Below the pieces are notes generated by a model. It had not been told where the DNA came from and did not search any database. It saw nothing but the letters and a program-made list of their open reading frames with translations. Of a DNA stretch of 64,000 nucleotides, positions 33,648 through 43,500 are shown one piece after another. This DNA is from Procambarus clarkii (taxonomy: Eukaryota > Arthropoda > Malacostraca > Decapoda > Cambaridae), in assembly GCF_040958095.1 (NCBI RefSeq), contig NC_091195.1, positions 29,319,835 to 29,383,834 on the forward strand, written 5' to 3'. Each line of letters opens with the position of its first letter. Position 1 is the stretch's first letter. The position numbers were made by a program, and so were the translations under genes.

Positions 33648-34910
33648 TGTAACAAACTAGGCTGTTTGTAAGAATTATCCAGAATGGTTTATCGACAAGG
33701 GAGAATGGGAAGCTGGACCCGCGTGGTGACCCGGGACCTGACCCCAGGGAATTCGCGTTGAAAATAATTGAAGCTTTGTTCATAGTTTTGTATAATGAAC
33801 CATTCTATAGTATTCACTTATTTAGAGAAATTAGCCTTTATTCATTTTGTATTAAAATGGTATTGGATAATATTCCTGGTTATAGTACCAAGAGTATTCT
33901 AATTATTAGGAGACTTGAGTTAAGTCACCATCAGTGACGTCACGAACCAGATCTAAGTTGTAAGGCGGAGTGACCGGCGGTCATAGGTCATCAGAGTTGA
34001 CATGTCCACTATTTCTCAAAGGTCAATAGCCATTTGGTGATCGGGAACAGCTCTGCCGTTAGATGCTTGTGTAATTTAACTTCAGTAAAATAATTCAACC
34101 AGTCTGGATCAATTAAGTACAACAGAGGTTAATTGTTATAACTTAAACCTTGCTAAGTAACTTGGTAAGCGATGCGGAACAATACAATGCTCTAGTCTGG
34201 GGAAGACCAGAGAGAGGACAGATTAGTGTGGTTTGAGAAACAACTCGGGCAGGTGGCCTTACCATCATCGGCCTCCCGACAGCACGAACATCTAGCTGGT
34301 CGCCCAAGGTAGAGTTGCTTTATGAGTTCTTATAGGGATAGTCAATTCATTGCCGTTCAGGTCAATTAGGGAGTGTTCCAGTAGGGAGTGATAACCATTT
34401 AGATTTTGTTTTAGTTTTTCTTTTAATAAATTAATAGCTAGTAAATTTGCACTTCTATTATTTCCATGTGTTTGTTATATGTGTGTGAATTGGTCCTCGT
34501 CACGTGATCCACACGAGGCAGAGTTGAATTGGGCGCCGATTCTAACATCGAATCGGAATTCATCATTCCCGTTTAATTAATTCCACACTCAAGTTCCAAG
34601 ATCATCGGTTATAGTGGGGATCAAGCCCCAAGGTTGATTAATTAGCATGATTGATCCAGGCCTCGATCATTGCTCTGTGTTACTGGTCTGGTGGTGGCGG
34701 CGGAGGCGACTCTAGGGTTTTGCTCGAAGCCTATGTCACGTCATATGGGTTGTAGAATACTAAGTCGGTCAATCGTCTTAGGACCACGTGGCGTGGAGTC
34801 GGCTTTAGTAAAAGTTTTGGAGTCCCTTGGTAGAGAATAAAAAGTAAGAATACGGGTAGAGAGGGAAAAAGCAGGAAAGATCATTCGAGACACCCCCCCT
34901 CCCCGTGTTA
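33648..34910 (+). repeat. E4 3' LTR
   Basis: Matches 20716-21982. The last two bases (CA) are absent and the G2 gag sequence follows immediately. TGACGTCA is retained near 33936. Confidence 0.92.
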
Positions 34911-36855
34911 TCTGTAAGACTGAGCTCAGCTTTCTGTAACTCACTCAAGGAGGCGTCCAGACCTTGGTCAGATGCTATTGGCCGAGGCTCAACAGTGTTC
35001 TCCTCCCCCTCCCCACTACTCTCGGTAGGTGGCGGTGGCAGGCTCTTCACAATGTCCTCGGCCACGTCATTGAGTCGGGCCATGAATGTGTCCGCGAGGT
35101 CCACTTGGTTTTCACCACTCGGAAAGTTCCTCGTGTCCTCGGGATCTACCACCTTGGCAAGCACAGGGCTGCCCTTACATTTAAGTCCCATAGACCTGGT
35201 CACCGCGCACGCAGGGTACACAACATTATCCTCTGCGGCAGGTGAATCCAGGCAAACCTTAGGGGTAGGCAACATAATAGGCAGTCTGGAATCCCCTACC
35301 TTATCCCCTGCTAAATCATTACCAACTATTACATCTACATTAGGGAAAGGTAGGTATGAAGTGACTCCGACTGTACGAACACCCTTGTGGAAATCATATT
35401 CCAGGGTAACCTTATGGAGGGGTACTGCTCGAGTATCACTAGTGACATCCTCGACCAGTACCACCTCTCCAGTGTCGAGAGTGTTGGCACCTTGCAAAGC
35501 ACTCTCTAAAATTAAAGTCTGGATGGCACCGGTATCTCGGAAGATCACCACGTCCTTCCAGGAAGAACCCTCAGACAAAAGTAGTCTCCCTTTCGATAAG
35601 AATGGGGTAAGCAAGTCCAACCACTGTGGGTTGGAGGTCTTACTCCCTAACCCTTCCGAAGGCCTCAAACCCTGTGTCACAACTAGAGCATTGAGTCTTT
35701 TTTCCGGGTACAGTTGCCAACAACGGCTAATAACGTGGTTTGGACGTTTACAGTGACCACAGATACGTCGGGGAGAAGAGACATTACTAACAGAATTACC
35801 CTTCGGTTCACTCTTAGGTGTCGTGGGGTTAGACAATTTAACAGGGTTAGTTATGTCTGAAACAGAAGGTGCAGTAGTTAAAGGGTTAGAATGAGCTGGT
35901 CTGGACTGGCTGTGGGTATAAGTTTTGCTACTCTGTGGGGTATAATTATTTTTATTGGGCCTTTTGCCCACCAACTGGTAGTTTTCTGCCATCTTGGCCA
36001 AATCCCCTATTTTAGAATCTACCTCTATCCTACTTCTAATGTAATGTGCTACATTGTCTGGCATATTATCTATAAATTGTTCCACTAAGACTAAATTCCT
36101 GAGTGCCTCGTATGTTTCGGCTTTTGCCGAGTGAATCCATTTATTAAACAATCTAATTTGATCATTAGCAAATTCAGTGAGCGGTTGGTTGTGAGTAGGC
36201 CTAAGGTTGCGATAAGCTTGGCGGTGAGCTTCCGGAGTAATTTCATATGCCCTTAAAATTCGCTCCCTGACATTATCATATTCAAAACACTCGTCGTCAG
36301 GCATGTTTATAAAAATATCTTGTGCTTTACCCCTAAGCCGCCCCTGCAAGATTTTCACCCACTCTTCCCTTGGCCAGTTCATGGACATGGCTAGTCTCTG
36401 AAAATGGTTGAAAAATCTTTCAGGGTCTGACTCTGAAAATTCAGGTAAGTTATGTTTTTTTTATCAGAATGTCTGGAGTTTGAGTCCCCAGTAGGTGGTG
36501 GTACTATTCTTGCCGCCTCATTTTTGAGCCTTTGCTCTTCCACTTTAGCATTTTGTTCTAACACTCTGGCCTCTTGCTCTGTCAGTCTTAACTTGGCTAG
36601 TGTTAATTCTAATTCTATATTTCTACTAGCTACACTTTCCCCTGAACTGGGCTCGCATAAAATTGTATCGCTTGGCACTAGTTCTTGGTCTATACAATGC
36701 CATAAAATTTCATTCACCAATGTCCACTTTTTATCGGTGTCGTTTAACTCGAGACCAAATTCCTTGCCTAACAATAGTAAATTTGCTTTGGTGAGCTTCT
36801 TAATCTCTACCACTGAAGGATTCTTTGCCAGTTCCTGCATTTTAGATGCCATCAT
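34911..36855 (-). pseudogene. gag: G2 Gag and protease
   Basis: Read on minus: the first ORF at 36855-36391 (154 residues) starts MMASKMQELA and has a SAP-like helix pair (LTKANLLLLGKEFGLEL) and a Glu/Gln/Arg coiled-coil-like stretch. A T-run near 36457-36464 marks a frameshift. The second ORF from 36388 has a capsid-like region (NWPREEWVKILQGRL..), a zinc knuckle CGHCKRPNHVISRC near 35730-35770 and an aspartic protease-like FRDTGAIQTLI near 35530. It is cut by E4 at 34911; the ORF appears to read on into the E4 LTR by chance. Confidence 0.85.
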
Positions 36856-37102
36856 TAATAACTTTAGCTCCTAACAAAGGAAAAAATTAAAAAATAAAAA
36901 TTGGAAAAAACAAAAATTTGCACGGCCCCTAACACAAGGCCACACTAACCTCAATCGTGAAGGGATCCAGCTGGGTGTCGTCAGTGCAATCCTTTGCTAG
37001 ATGAGCTGGGCCCTAGGCTAATACACAACCGTTCTGCAGAAACAAGAATTTTTAGTTTTGGCACTCAAGAATCTAATTTTTTTTTTTTACAAATAAAAAA
37101 AT
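36856..37102 (-). other. G2 5' leader
   Basis: Short non-coding leader between the primer-binding site and gag, A/T-rich with homopolymer runs. Confidence 0.6.
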
Positions 37103-37122
37103 CCTCCCGGTCAGGCCAACCA
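37103..37122 (-). promoter_or_regulatory. G2 primer-binding site
   Basis: On minus, TGGTTGGCCTGACCGGGAGG begins two bases after the LTR end (..TTATAACA). Its complement partly resembles the tRNA-Glu 3' end (TCCCGGTCAGG shared), with a shifted acceptor, so the primer tRNA is uncertain. Confidence 0.65.
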
Positions 37123-37124
37123 CT

Positions 37125-37263
37125 TGTTATAAAATGGTGGGCTTGCTATGGGGGATCTAATATTACAGGGAAGTAGGGGCAGTAGTTAGCATTAAGGGTT
37201 ATCAATATAGGAGATCTCAAAGGCCCGGCCCCCACTATATAGAAATATATAGAAATAAAATAG
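37125..37263 (-). repeat. G2 right (5') LTR, truncated
   Basis: Starts TGTTATAAAATGG like the left LTR and matches it to GAAATATATAGAAATAAA. It then gives way to LINE sequence. It diverges at the same internal point where the left LTR is interrupted by LINE C. Confidence 0.8.
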
Positions 37264-37603
37264 TAGTCTATTTTCACAGGTAACTATCCACAGTCTCTGT
37301 ACCTAAAGCCTATTAATTCCACTGACGTCAATGAGATAATCCTTTCCATGAGATAATCCATGAGATAATCCTTTCCAATGAGATAATCAACCCATGTCTG
37401 TTATTTATTTATTTTTTTTTTTTAATCAACACTGTTTGTCAACCTATTGTATTTGTGCTGCTTTTTCAGTCATGTTCCCCCTTTTTTTTTTATCTTTATT
37501 TGTATTTGTTCTCAACACTTTTTATTCTTTATGCTCAATTAGTATTAAGTTCTAGATATTAATGTTTTTCTTGCCCGAAACGCATTGCGTAATAGTGGCT
37601 TTA
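37264..37603 (+). mobile_element. LINE F, internally deleted copy, 5' part
   Basis: Contains GTAACTATCCACAGTCTCTG and the codons around AATGAGATAATCC, which are repeated several times at about 37330-37388. It jumps to LINE 3' UTR sequence with the hairpin ACGCATTGCGT near 37579-37589. Cut by a DNA transposon after TTTA; resumes at 39136. Confidence 0.8.
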
Positions 37604-38001
37604 GGGGGCATATCAAACGCAAAAATTCGGAAAAATCGAATATTTTTGAAAAATTTATAAAAATACTACAACGTTCTGGCAACACTTTGGCGCAAACACG
37701 ATAATGTTATGATATAAATTAAAGTATTTATGGTACATTTCCATGCGTAATTGTGCAGAATCCGGTGCCCCGCGGCTGTGGCGCGCCAAGAGTATTGCGT
37801 CGTACGTTCTAAACGTCAATTTTTTCGTAATAACGTCGGAAATAACTATGTATATATGACAACAAATATACACTAATTGGCAACCGTCTCCTAGTGGGGG
37901 TGAGTGAGGTAGTCACATGGTGTGTCCTGTTGAGAGTGGAGGTGTCGACGCGCGCTCCATTTTGGCTCCTGAAATCTTGCTTTTGTAACGTCTAGTGCAC
38001 A

Positions 38002-38340
38002 ATGACCTATAAACGGAGGGCTCGGAAGACAAAGGAAGCCAATTTGGCACGCGGTCGCCGTCTTTGGCAGGAAAGGAGAGCCGCTGTAGCACAAGGGAGA
38101 GTTATATCAAGTGAGGATGTAGGCGGCCTCCCCTCCTCACGCCTCGACCCTCCTCACACACCCTCCTCAACCCCAGCCCCTCCATGTGTATGGACCGGCC
38201 ACGACAGTGCCATCTACATCTACTGGTGTGGCAGTGCCATCTACATCTACTGGTGTGGCAGTGCCATCTACATCTACTGGTGTGGCAGTGCCATCTACTG
38301 GTGTGGCTGGTGTTGCAGTGCCATCTACTGCTGTGGCTGA
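38002..38340 (+). CDS. Unknown basic protein in the DNA transposon
   Basis: The ORF starts at ATG 38002 with MTYKRRARKTKEANLARGRR, a strongly basic start that could bind DNA. It goes on to a Pro/Ser/Thr-rich stretch. From 38208 it enters a 27-base tandem repeat. In this frame the repeat reads SAIYIYWCG. In the next frame (38186-38383) it reads VPSTSTGVA, which looks more like a natural linker, so a frameshift near 38170-38190 is likely. A donor-like GTTAGT follows at about 38385. I do not recognise the family; a transposase N-terminus is a guess. Confidence 0.45.
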   Translation: MTYKRRARKTKEANLARGRRLWQERRAAVAQGRVISSEDVGGLPSSRLDPPHTPSSTPAPPCVWTGHDSAIYIYWCGSAIYIYWCGSAIYIYWCGSAIYWCGWCCSAIYCCG

Positions 38341-38360
38341 TGTTGCAGTGCCATCTACTG
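38206..38360 (+). repeat. 27-base tandem repeat
   Basis: About three full copies of a 27-base unit (GTGCCATCTACATCTACTGG plus TGTGGCA) are followed by shorter, diverged copies to about 38360. In frame 2 it encodes VPSTSTGVA repeats. Confidence 0.85.
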
Positions 38361-38519
38361 TTTCAATAGACCAATTTCAATAGGTTAGTATGTTTTAGTG
38401 TTATAATCTGGTATTTTGTAATATGTATGTGCAGGATATATATATGTATAATTTTTTTTTTATTTTTTTTTTATTTTTTATTTTTTTTTTTTCAAATTTT
38501 TTTTTTTCGTTTGTTATCA

Positions 38520-38647
38520 GGGGATGTGCATGGAACTTGCACACCTTGCTCAATGGATGCCTATCTGCAAGGGTGCCAATTATGAACAAAATCTGTTGAA
38601 GTCAAGCTCAGTTACAGGTGGCCGAACTATGATCTTATTTTACTCAG
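38520..38647 (+). other. Possible internal exon of the DNA transposon
   Basis: Bounded by a T-rich tract and TTATCAG on the left and by GTAAGTAATT, a strong donor, on the right. One frame is open throughout (GMCMELAHLAQWMPICKG..). It could join in phase to AGTGTGATGG after CTTTTCTGTTTAG near 39030, where the frame stays open to a stop near 39114. Exons are inferred from splice-site sequence only. Confidence 0.4.
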
Positions 38648-39135
38648 GTAAGTAATTTACAACTTCAAAGTACTTCATAGCTTTCATTTATTAATCAATT
38701 TACATGCAAATTACACCTTATATGTAGAGTTTGTGCTTCTACAAAACCTAGTAGACATTTTAGTACAAAGTCCATTTGTTGATTTTATAAAAATTTATAA
38801 ACATCATATATTGCATATTTTTGGAAGGGTAACTTTGAAAAATTATATTATTGCACTAAACACTTTATTGCTAAAACTGATCACTACAATCCTTTACTAT
38901 GTGCTAATTTATTATCTGAGTGTTATAGAAATGATTTTAGTTGACAAATGTGGTCCCTAAAATTATTTGAAAATGTTGAAAATTCGTTGCATAATACGTT
39001 GTGTATTTTTTTTCTCCTTTTCTGTTTAGAGTGTGATGGTGAAACTTGGACCAGTTGCAGCCCTTTCTATAACCATTTCATAAATAAATTTATAAGCAAA
39101 TCGAACAATTTTTAATTTAATCTTGATATGCCACC

Positions 39136-39222
39136 TTTAGGCATTGTATATACTAGCTCTATCTATATATCAATCCATTAATGTAACATCACTTGTATGT
39201 ATGTACCTTACCTGAAAAAACA
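39136..39222 (+). mobile_element. LINE F, 3' end
   Basis: Continues GGCATTGTATATACTAGCTC to GTACCTTACCTG, the end of the LINE 3' UTR, directly after the DNA transposon. Confidence 0.85.
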
Positions 39223-39271
39223 TTTCCCTTAAAACCAAGTCTAGTGCCCTTGAGGAGATACCAACTTTAAT

Positions 39272-39275
<4 letters not shown>
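39223..39275 (+). pseudogene. LINE E, 5' stub
   Basis: Short in-register LINE piece (CCCTTAAAACCAAGTC..GATACCAACTTTAATT), interrupted by a minus-strand LINE and resumed at 39962. Confidence 0.75.
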
Positions 39276-39304
<29 letters not shown>

Positions 39305-39961
39305 TTTTATTTAGGTAAGGTACATACATAAAGAGATTTTACAAAGTTTGTTGGCTTTATAGATAGAGCTAGTACATACAATGCCTAAAGCCACTATTAC
39401 GCAAAGCGTTTCGGGCAGGAAAAACATTAATGACTAAAGCTTAAAACTAATGGGTAAAAAGAATAAAATGTGTTGAGAACAAATAAAAATAGAGGTAAAA
39501 GAGGGGGGAACATTGTTGAAAAAGCAGCACAAATACAATTACAAATTATTACAGAAAATTACATTCAAACAGCGTTGATTTGAAAAACAAAAAAAACAAA
39601 AAACATACATGGGTTGACAACAGAGGGGTAAGGTAGGTTACAGGGAATTTATTAGGTATAGCTTCGTTTTTAACTTAAACTAGTTGAGAGAGGTACAGTC
39701 TTTAACATGGTTGGGAAGGTCATTCCACATTCTGGGCCCCTTGATTTGTAGAGCATTTCTGGTTTGATTAAGTCGTACTCTAGGAATATCAAAACTATTT
39801 ATTTCTGGTGTGGTGCTCATGGGTTCTGTTACAACCTTCTATGAAGCTTTTGAGATCAGGATTGACATTATAGTTTAGCGTTTTATATATGTATAATACA
39901 CATGAGAGAATGTGCAGTGACTTAATGTCTAACATATTCAGAGATTTGAGTAGGGGTACCG
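39276..39961 (-). mobile_element. Minus-strand 5'-truncated LINE inserted in LINE E
   Basis: On minus: the LINE C-terminal domain (right), a 3' UTR with the hairpin motif near 39399-39409, and a (TTA)n tail at 39272-39303. Flanked by LINE E on both sides, joined at ..TTTAATT / TTTACAAAAAAGCC... Confidence 0.85.
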
Positions 39962-41715
39962 ATTTTTTTATTTACAAAAAAGCCTCCAGATCTTTAGCCC
40001 CTGCTATTGCATTGCTCTTCAACAAGTCACTTGAACTCCAAACCTTTCCAGATGTTCTAAAAAAAGCGAGAGTGACGCATGTCCACAAATGTGGTGATCC
40101 CACAGATGTTAAACAACTACAGACCTATATCAATCCTCCCAAACTTGTCAAAAATTTTTGAAAAACTAATCTATAAGCAGCTTTACTCTTATCTAGCCAA
40201 ACACAATATACTTAGCCCTTGCCAATATGGCTTCAGACCCAAAAAAGCACTAACGATGCACTTATTAGTATGCTTAACTCGATTCATACAGCTCTTGATA
40301 AAAATGAGTTCCCTGTTGGGTTATTTGTGGACCTGCGTAAAGCTTTTGACACTGTCAACCACCAAAACCTTCTTCTTAAACTACATCATTATGGAGTCAG
40401 AGGACACTCCCTGCAATACCTCATATCCTACCTTACTGACCGGCTCCAGTATGTTTCTGTGAATAATTCAATTTCTCACACCCTACCCATTAACATTGGT
40501 GTTCCTCAGGGCAGCATACTTGGCCCTCTCCTCTTTCTCATCTACATTAATGACCTTCCAAATGCCTCCCAACACCTCAAACCAATTCTATTTGCTGACG
40601 ACACAACTTTCATTTACTCCAGTCCTGACCCCCTTGCTCTAAATGCCACAGTAAATACTGAGCTAAATAAAGTCCATCTTTGGCTAACTGCCAACAAACT
40701 CACCCTTAACATTGACAAAACTTTCTATATTCTGTTTGGCAATAAATCCTCTAATCAAATAAATCTCAAAATAAACAATACCCAAATTTGTAACAAATTA
40801 GATGGCAAATTCCTTGGCATTCTCATTGACCACAAACTGAATTTCCAGGGCCACATTCTAAATATATCAAAAAAAAGTTTCAAAAACTGTTGGCATTCTT
40901 TCTAAGATCAGATATTATGTACCCCGCCCTGCCCTGGTGACTCTCTATTACTCCCTCGTCTATCCATAACTCAACTATGGTATTTGTGCTTGGAGTTCTA
41001 CTACCCAAAATCATTTACGTACTCTAATTACTCAACACAAAGCTGCTATTAGGACAATATCCAACTCTGGCCCCAGACATCACTCGGCACCCCTACTTAA
41101 ATCTCTGAATATGTTAGACATTAAGTCACTGAACATTCTCTCATGTGTATTATACATATATAAAACGCTAAACTGTAATGCCAATCCTGACCTCAAAAGC
41201 TTCATAAAAGGTTGTAACAGAACCCATGAGCACCACACCAGAAATAAATACAGTTTTGATATTCCTAGAGTACGACTTAATCAAACTAGAAATGCTCTAC
41301 AAATCAAGGGACCCAGATTGTGGAATGACCTTCCCAACCATGTTAAAGACTGTACCTCTCTCAACCAGTTTAAGATAAAAACGAAGCTATACCTAATAAA
41401 TTCCCTGTAACCTACCTTACCCCTCTATTGTCAACCAATGTCTGTTTTTGTTTTTTTTTTGTTTTTTAAAGAGCGCTGTTTGTCGTCAGAATTGTATTTG
41501 TGCTGCTTTTTCAGCTATGTTTTCATTCCATGTTTTCATTTTACTCTTTATGCTCAATTAGTATTAAGCTTTAGTCATTTAAGTTTTTTATGCCCAAAAC
41601 GCTTTGCATAATAGTGTCTTTAGGCATTGTATGTACTAGCCCTAACTATAAATCCATCACTCTTTGTAAAATCTCTTTTATGTATGTACCTTACCTAAAT
41701 AAACATTTTGATTTT
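39962..41715 (+). pseudogene. LINE E, reverse transcriptase remnant
   Basis: RT from YKKASRSLAPAIALL to the C-terminal ..KTKLYLINSL. Reading frames: 40219-40905 ([34 protein letters not shown]) and 41111-41410. A frameshift near 40225 and an extra A in a run near 40870 break it. The 3' UTR ends in an (ATTTTG)-type tail at 41703-41715, unlike the ATTT tails elsewhere. Confidence 0.9.
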
Positions 41716-41723
41716 GATTTGAT

Positions 41724-42542
41724 TAGTGGCTTATTACAGCAATAGTCAGGCTAGAGGTTGATCATGGATCTCCTACACAGGAAAAATGGATATTCCTCTA
41801 TTAACTTACTTATTTATTAACCCCTTAACAACCCCCATATACATTCACACCAATAACAATAATAATAATTACTTTACCACACTATCTTACGTTAAAAGCC
41901 TTGGTCCACATAAGCAGGATACAAGGTTTACACTCAGAACAAGCTAGGGTAAAGTACTACTAGTGAAGAGCTAGAAGCTTGAGTCAGCTTAGGCTAGGGA
42001 GACCACGTGGTTCCACTGGGACCCCTATTAGAATAACTAGTAATACAAACACTAGGAACACCTAATTCATACAAAGTATAATACTCTACACATTAGAACA
42101 TGCCTATGCCAGACAATGAGAACGTTACACAGTATACTTAGCTGGGGTATCAGCCCACAGAAATAAAGAAACGAGAGGAGGAGAGAAGGTTCCTTTCACC
42201 ACAACAGCCAGCAGAGAAGAACGCTTCTCGCATCTCCTGCCCAGCTCACTCGCTGCCAGTAGACTGCTCAACTAATCGTACAGCAATCCTATCCCAAGTT
42301 TACTCAGATTTACTTTACACTTGATTAGAAAGTATTAGTAAACACAGTTGTTGCCTATTTTATTATTTAATACTCAACCCCAAGCTCAGTCTTTAAATGC
42401 TCTTTGAGAAACAAGAATAGTCATACGTCTGGCAGGGAAGATACAAACAAATGCATCTCGTGATGTGTTTCCCAACTATAAGGCAGTTTATTTAGTTCAT
42501 TTTTGACCTCTGGTTTCTACTGAGGAACCCAGGTTCGTAACA
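41724..42542 (-). repeat. Partial LTR of the G2 family
   Basis: Matches 48350-49152 from the AGTCTAGAGGTTGATCA region to the CGTAACA end. The first part is missing. Followed by a GA repeat. Confidence 0.8.
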
Positions 42543-42674
42543 GAGAGAGAGAGAGAGAGATGGTGTGGGGGGGGGGGGTGGACACAGAGTTAGTTCACCA
42601 GTGGAGTGTAGACGTCCTGGCAGGCCTATGGCTTGTGAGACACTGACTCCCTCAGGCAGTTGTTGACCATAAGT
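42543..42674. other. (GA)n and unassigned DNA
   Basis: GA tract to about 42560, a G run near 42570-42578, then about 100 bases with no recognised feature. Confidence 0.5.
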
Positions 42675-43005
42675 ATTATATTTAATTATTTATTTATTTT
42701 ATGTATTTATTTTTATTTATTTATTATATTTATTTCATTTATTTATTTATTTATATACAAGAAGGTAAGTTGGGTTTGTGAGGGTACATAGCATGGTGTT
42801 TATATTCTTGTAAAGCCACTAGTACGTGCAGCATTTTGGACAGGTTCTTTATTTAACAGATAATTTTCAGTAGGTAAATGGTAGCAAAATTTATAAAATG
42901 TTAACAGGTACATTGTAAGAAAAAAAAATGAGAGAGATTAGCAGGTATATTAAAGCACATCGGTAGCTCTGATTCGTAGCACTAATAGCTTGATTGGTAG
43001 TTTAA
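42675..43005 (-). mobile_element. Family-2 LINE 3' UTR fragment
   Basis: An ATTT-rich tail at left leads into ATACAAGAAGGTA.. and a degenerate form of the 3' hairpin near 42829 (CACGTGCAGCAT..). Same layout as 53521-54015. Confidence 0.75.
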
Positions 43006-43500
43006 AGCTAAGTCAAGCGCCCTTGATGAAATACCATCTCTAATTTACAAAAAAAGGCTCCAGATTTTTAGCCCCTGCCATTGCATTGCTCTACAACAAG
43101 TCACTTGAACTCCAAACCTTTCCAGGTATTCTAAAAAAAACAACAGTAATCCCAGTCCATAAATGTGGTGATCTCACAGATGTTAACAACTACAGACCTA
43201 TATCAATCCTGCCTAACTTGTCAAAAATATTTGAAAAACTAATCTACCAGCAGCTTTACTCTTATCTAGCCAAACACAACATACTTAGCTCTTGCCAATA
43301 TTGCTTCAGACCCCCAAAAAGCACTAACGATGCACTTATTAGTATGATTAACTAGATACATGCAGCTCACGATAAAAATGAGTTCCCTGTTGGTTTATTT
43401 GTTGACCTACGTAAGGCTTTTGACACTGTCAATCACAAAATCTTCTTTTTAAATTACATCATTACAGAGTCAGTGATCACTCCTTCCAATACCTTCAGTC
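43006..43500 (+). pseudogene. LINE G, 5' part, split by the complete LINE H
   Basis: Older LINE: 43086-43355 encodes ..[18 protein letters not shown].. with stops after. It ends at ..CAATACCTTCAGTC, and the sequence resumes at 46954 (AGTCTTACCTTACTG). AGTC on both sides (43497-43500, 46954-46957) marks the LINE H insertion. Confidence 0.88.

Larger units (their letters stand above)
20716..34910 (+). mobile_element. Ty3/Gypsy LTR retrotransposon E4, inserted in G2
   Basis: A 14.2-kb element made of 1.27-kb LTR, primer-binding-like site, 2.4-kb leader (holding a SINE), gag, pol, long 3' region (holding LINE D), a G-run polypurine tract and a 1.26-kb LTR. The LTRs are closely similar along their length, with scattered substitutions. 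They start TGTAACA; the 5' copy ends in the inverse TGTTACA, while the 3' copy ends TGTTA and lacks the last two bases. No target duplication is visible because about a dozen bases of target are missing at the right junction. Confidence 0.92.
16410..37263 (-). mobile_element. GMR1-like Ty3/Gypsy element G2, nested host
   Basis: Minus-strand element whose two halves (16410-20715 and 34911-37263) are separated by element E4. On the minus strand the order is right LTR, primer-binding site, gag, protease, integrase, reverse transcriptase, RNase H, polypurine tract, left LTR. The join is supported by the intact order of the related copy at 48185-53520, in which the sequences flanking E4 are continuous apart from about a dozen bases. 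Integrase before RT in a Gypsy-type pol is the hallmark of Gmr1-like elements. The reading frames are broken. Confidence 0.88.
37604..39135 (+). mobile_element. DNA transposon, unrecognised family, TTTA duplication
   Basis: A 1532-base insertion within the LINE F 3' UTR. The LINE sequence ..GGCTTTA / TTTAGGCATTG.. is split, with TTTA on both sides (37600-37603, 39136-39139). The ends are imperfect inverted repeats: GGGGGCATATCAA at left and the complement GGTGGCATATCAA at right, 12 of 13 identical. It contains a basic ORF, a tandem repeat and possible introns. The 4-base TTTA duplication does not identify a superfamily for me. Confidence 0.82.

Noticed and set aside
35000..36100. Plus-strand ORFs at 34905-35756 and 34964-35245
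   Set aside because: Shadows of the minus-strand G2 gag and protease; the minus strand carries the zinc knuckle and DTG motif.
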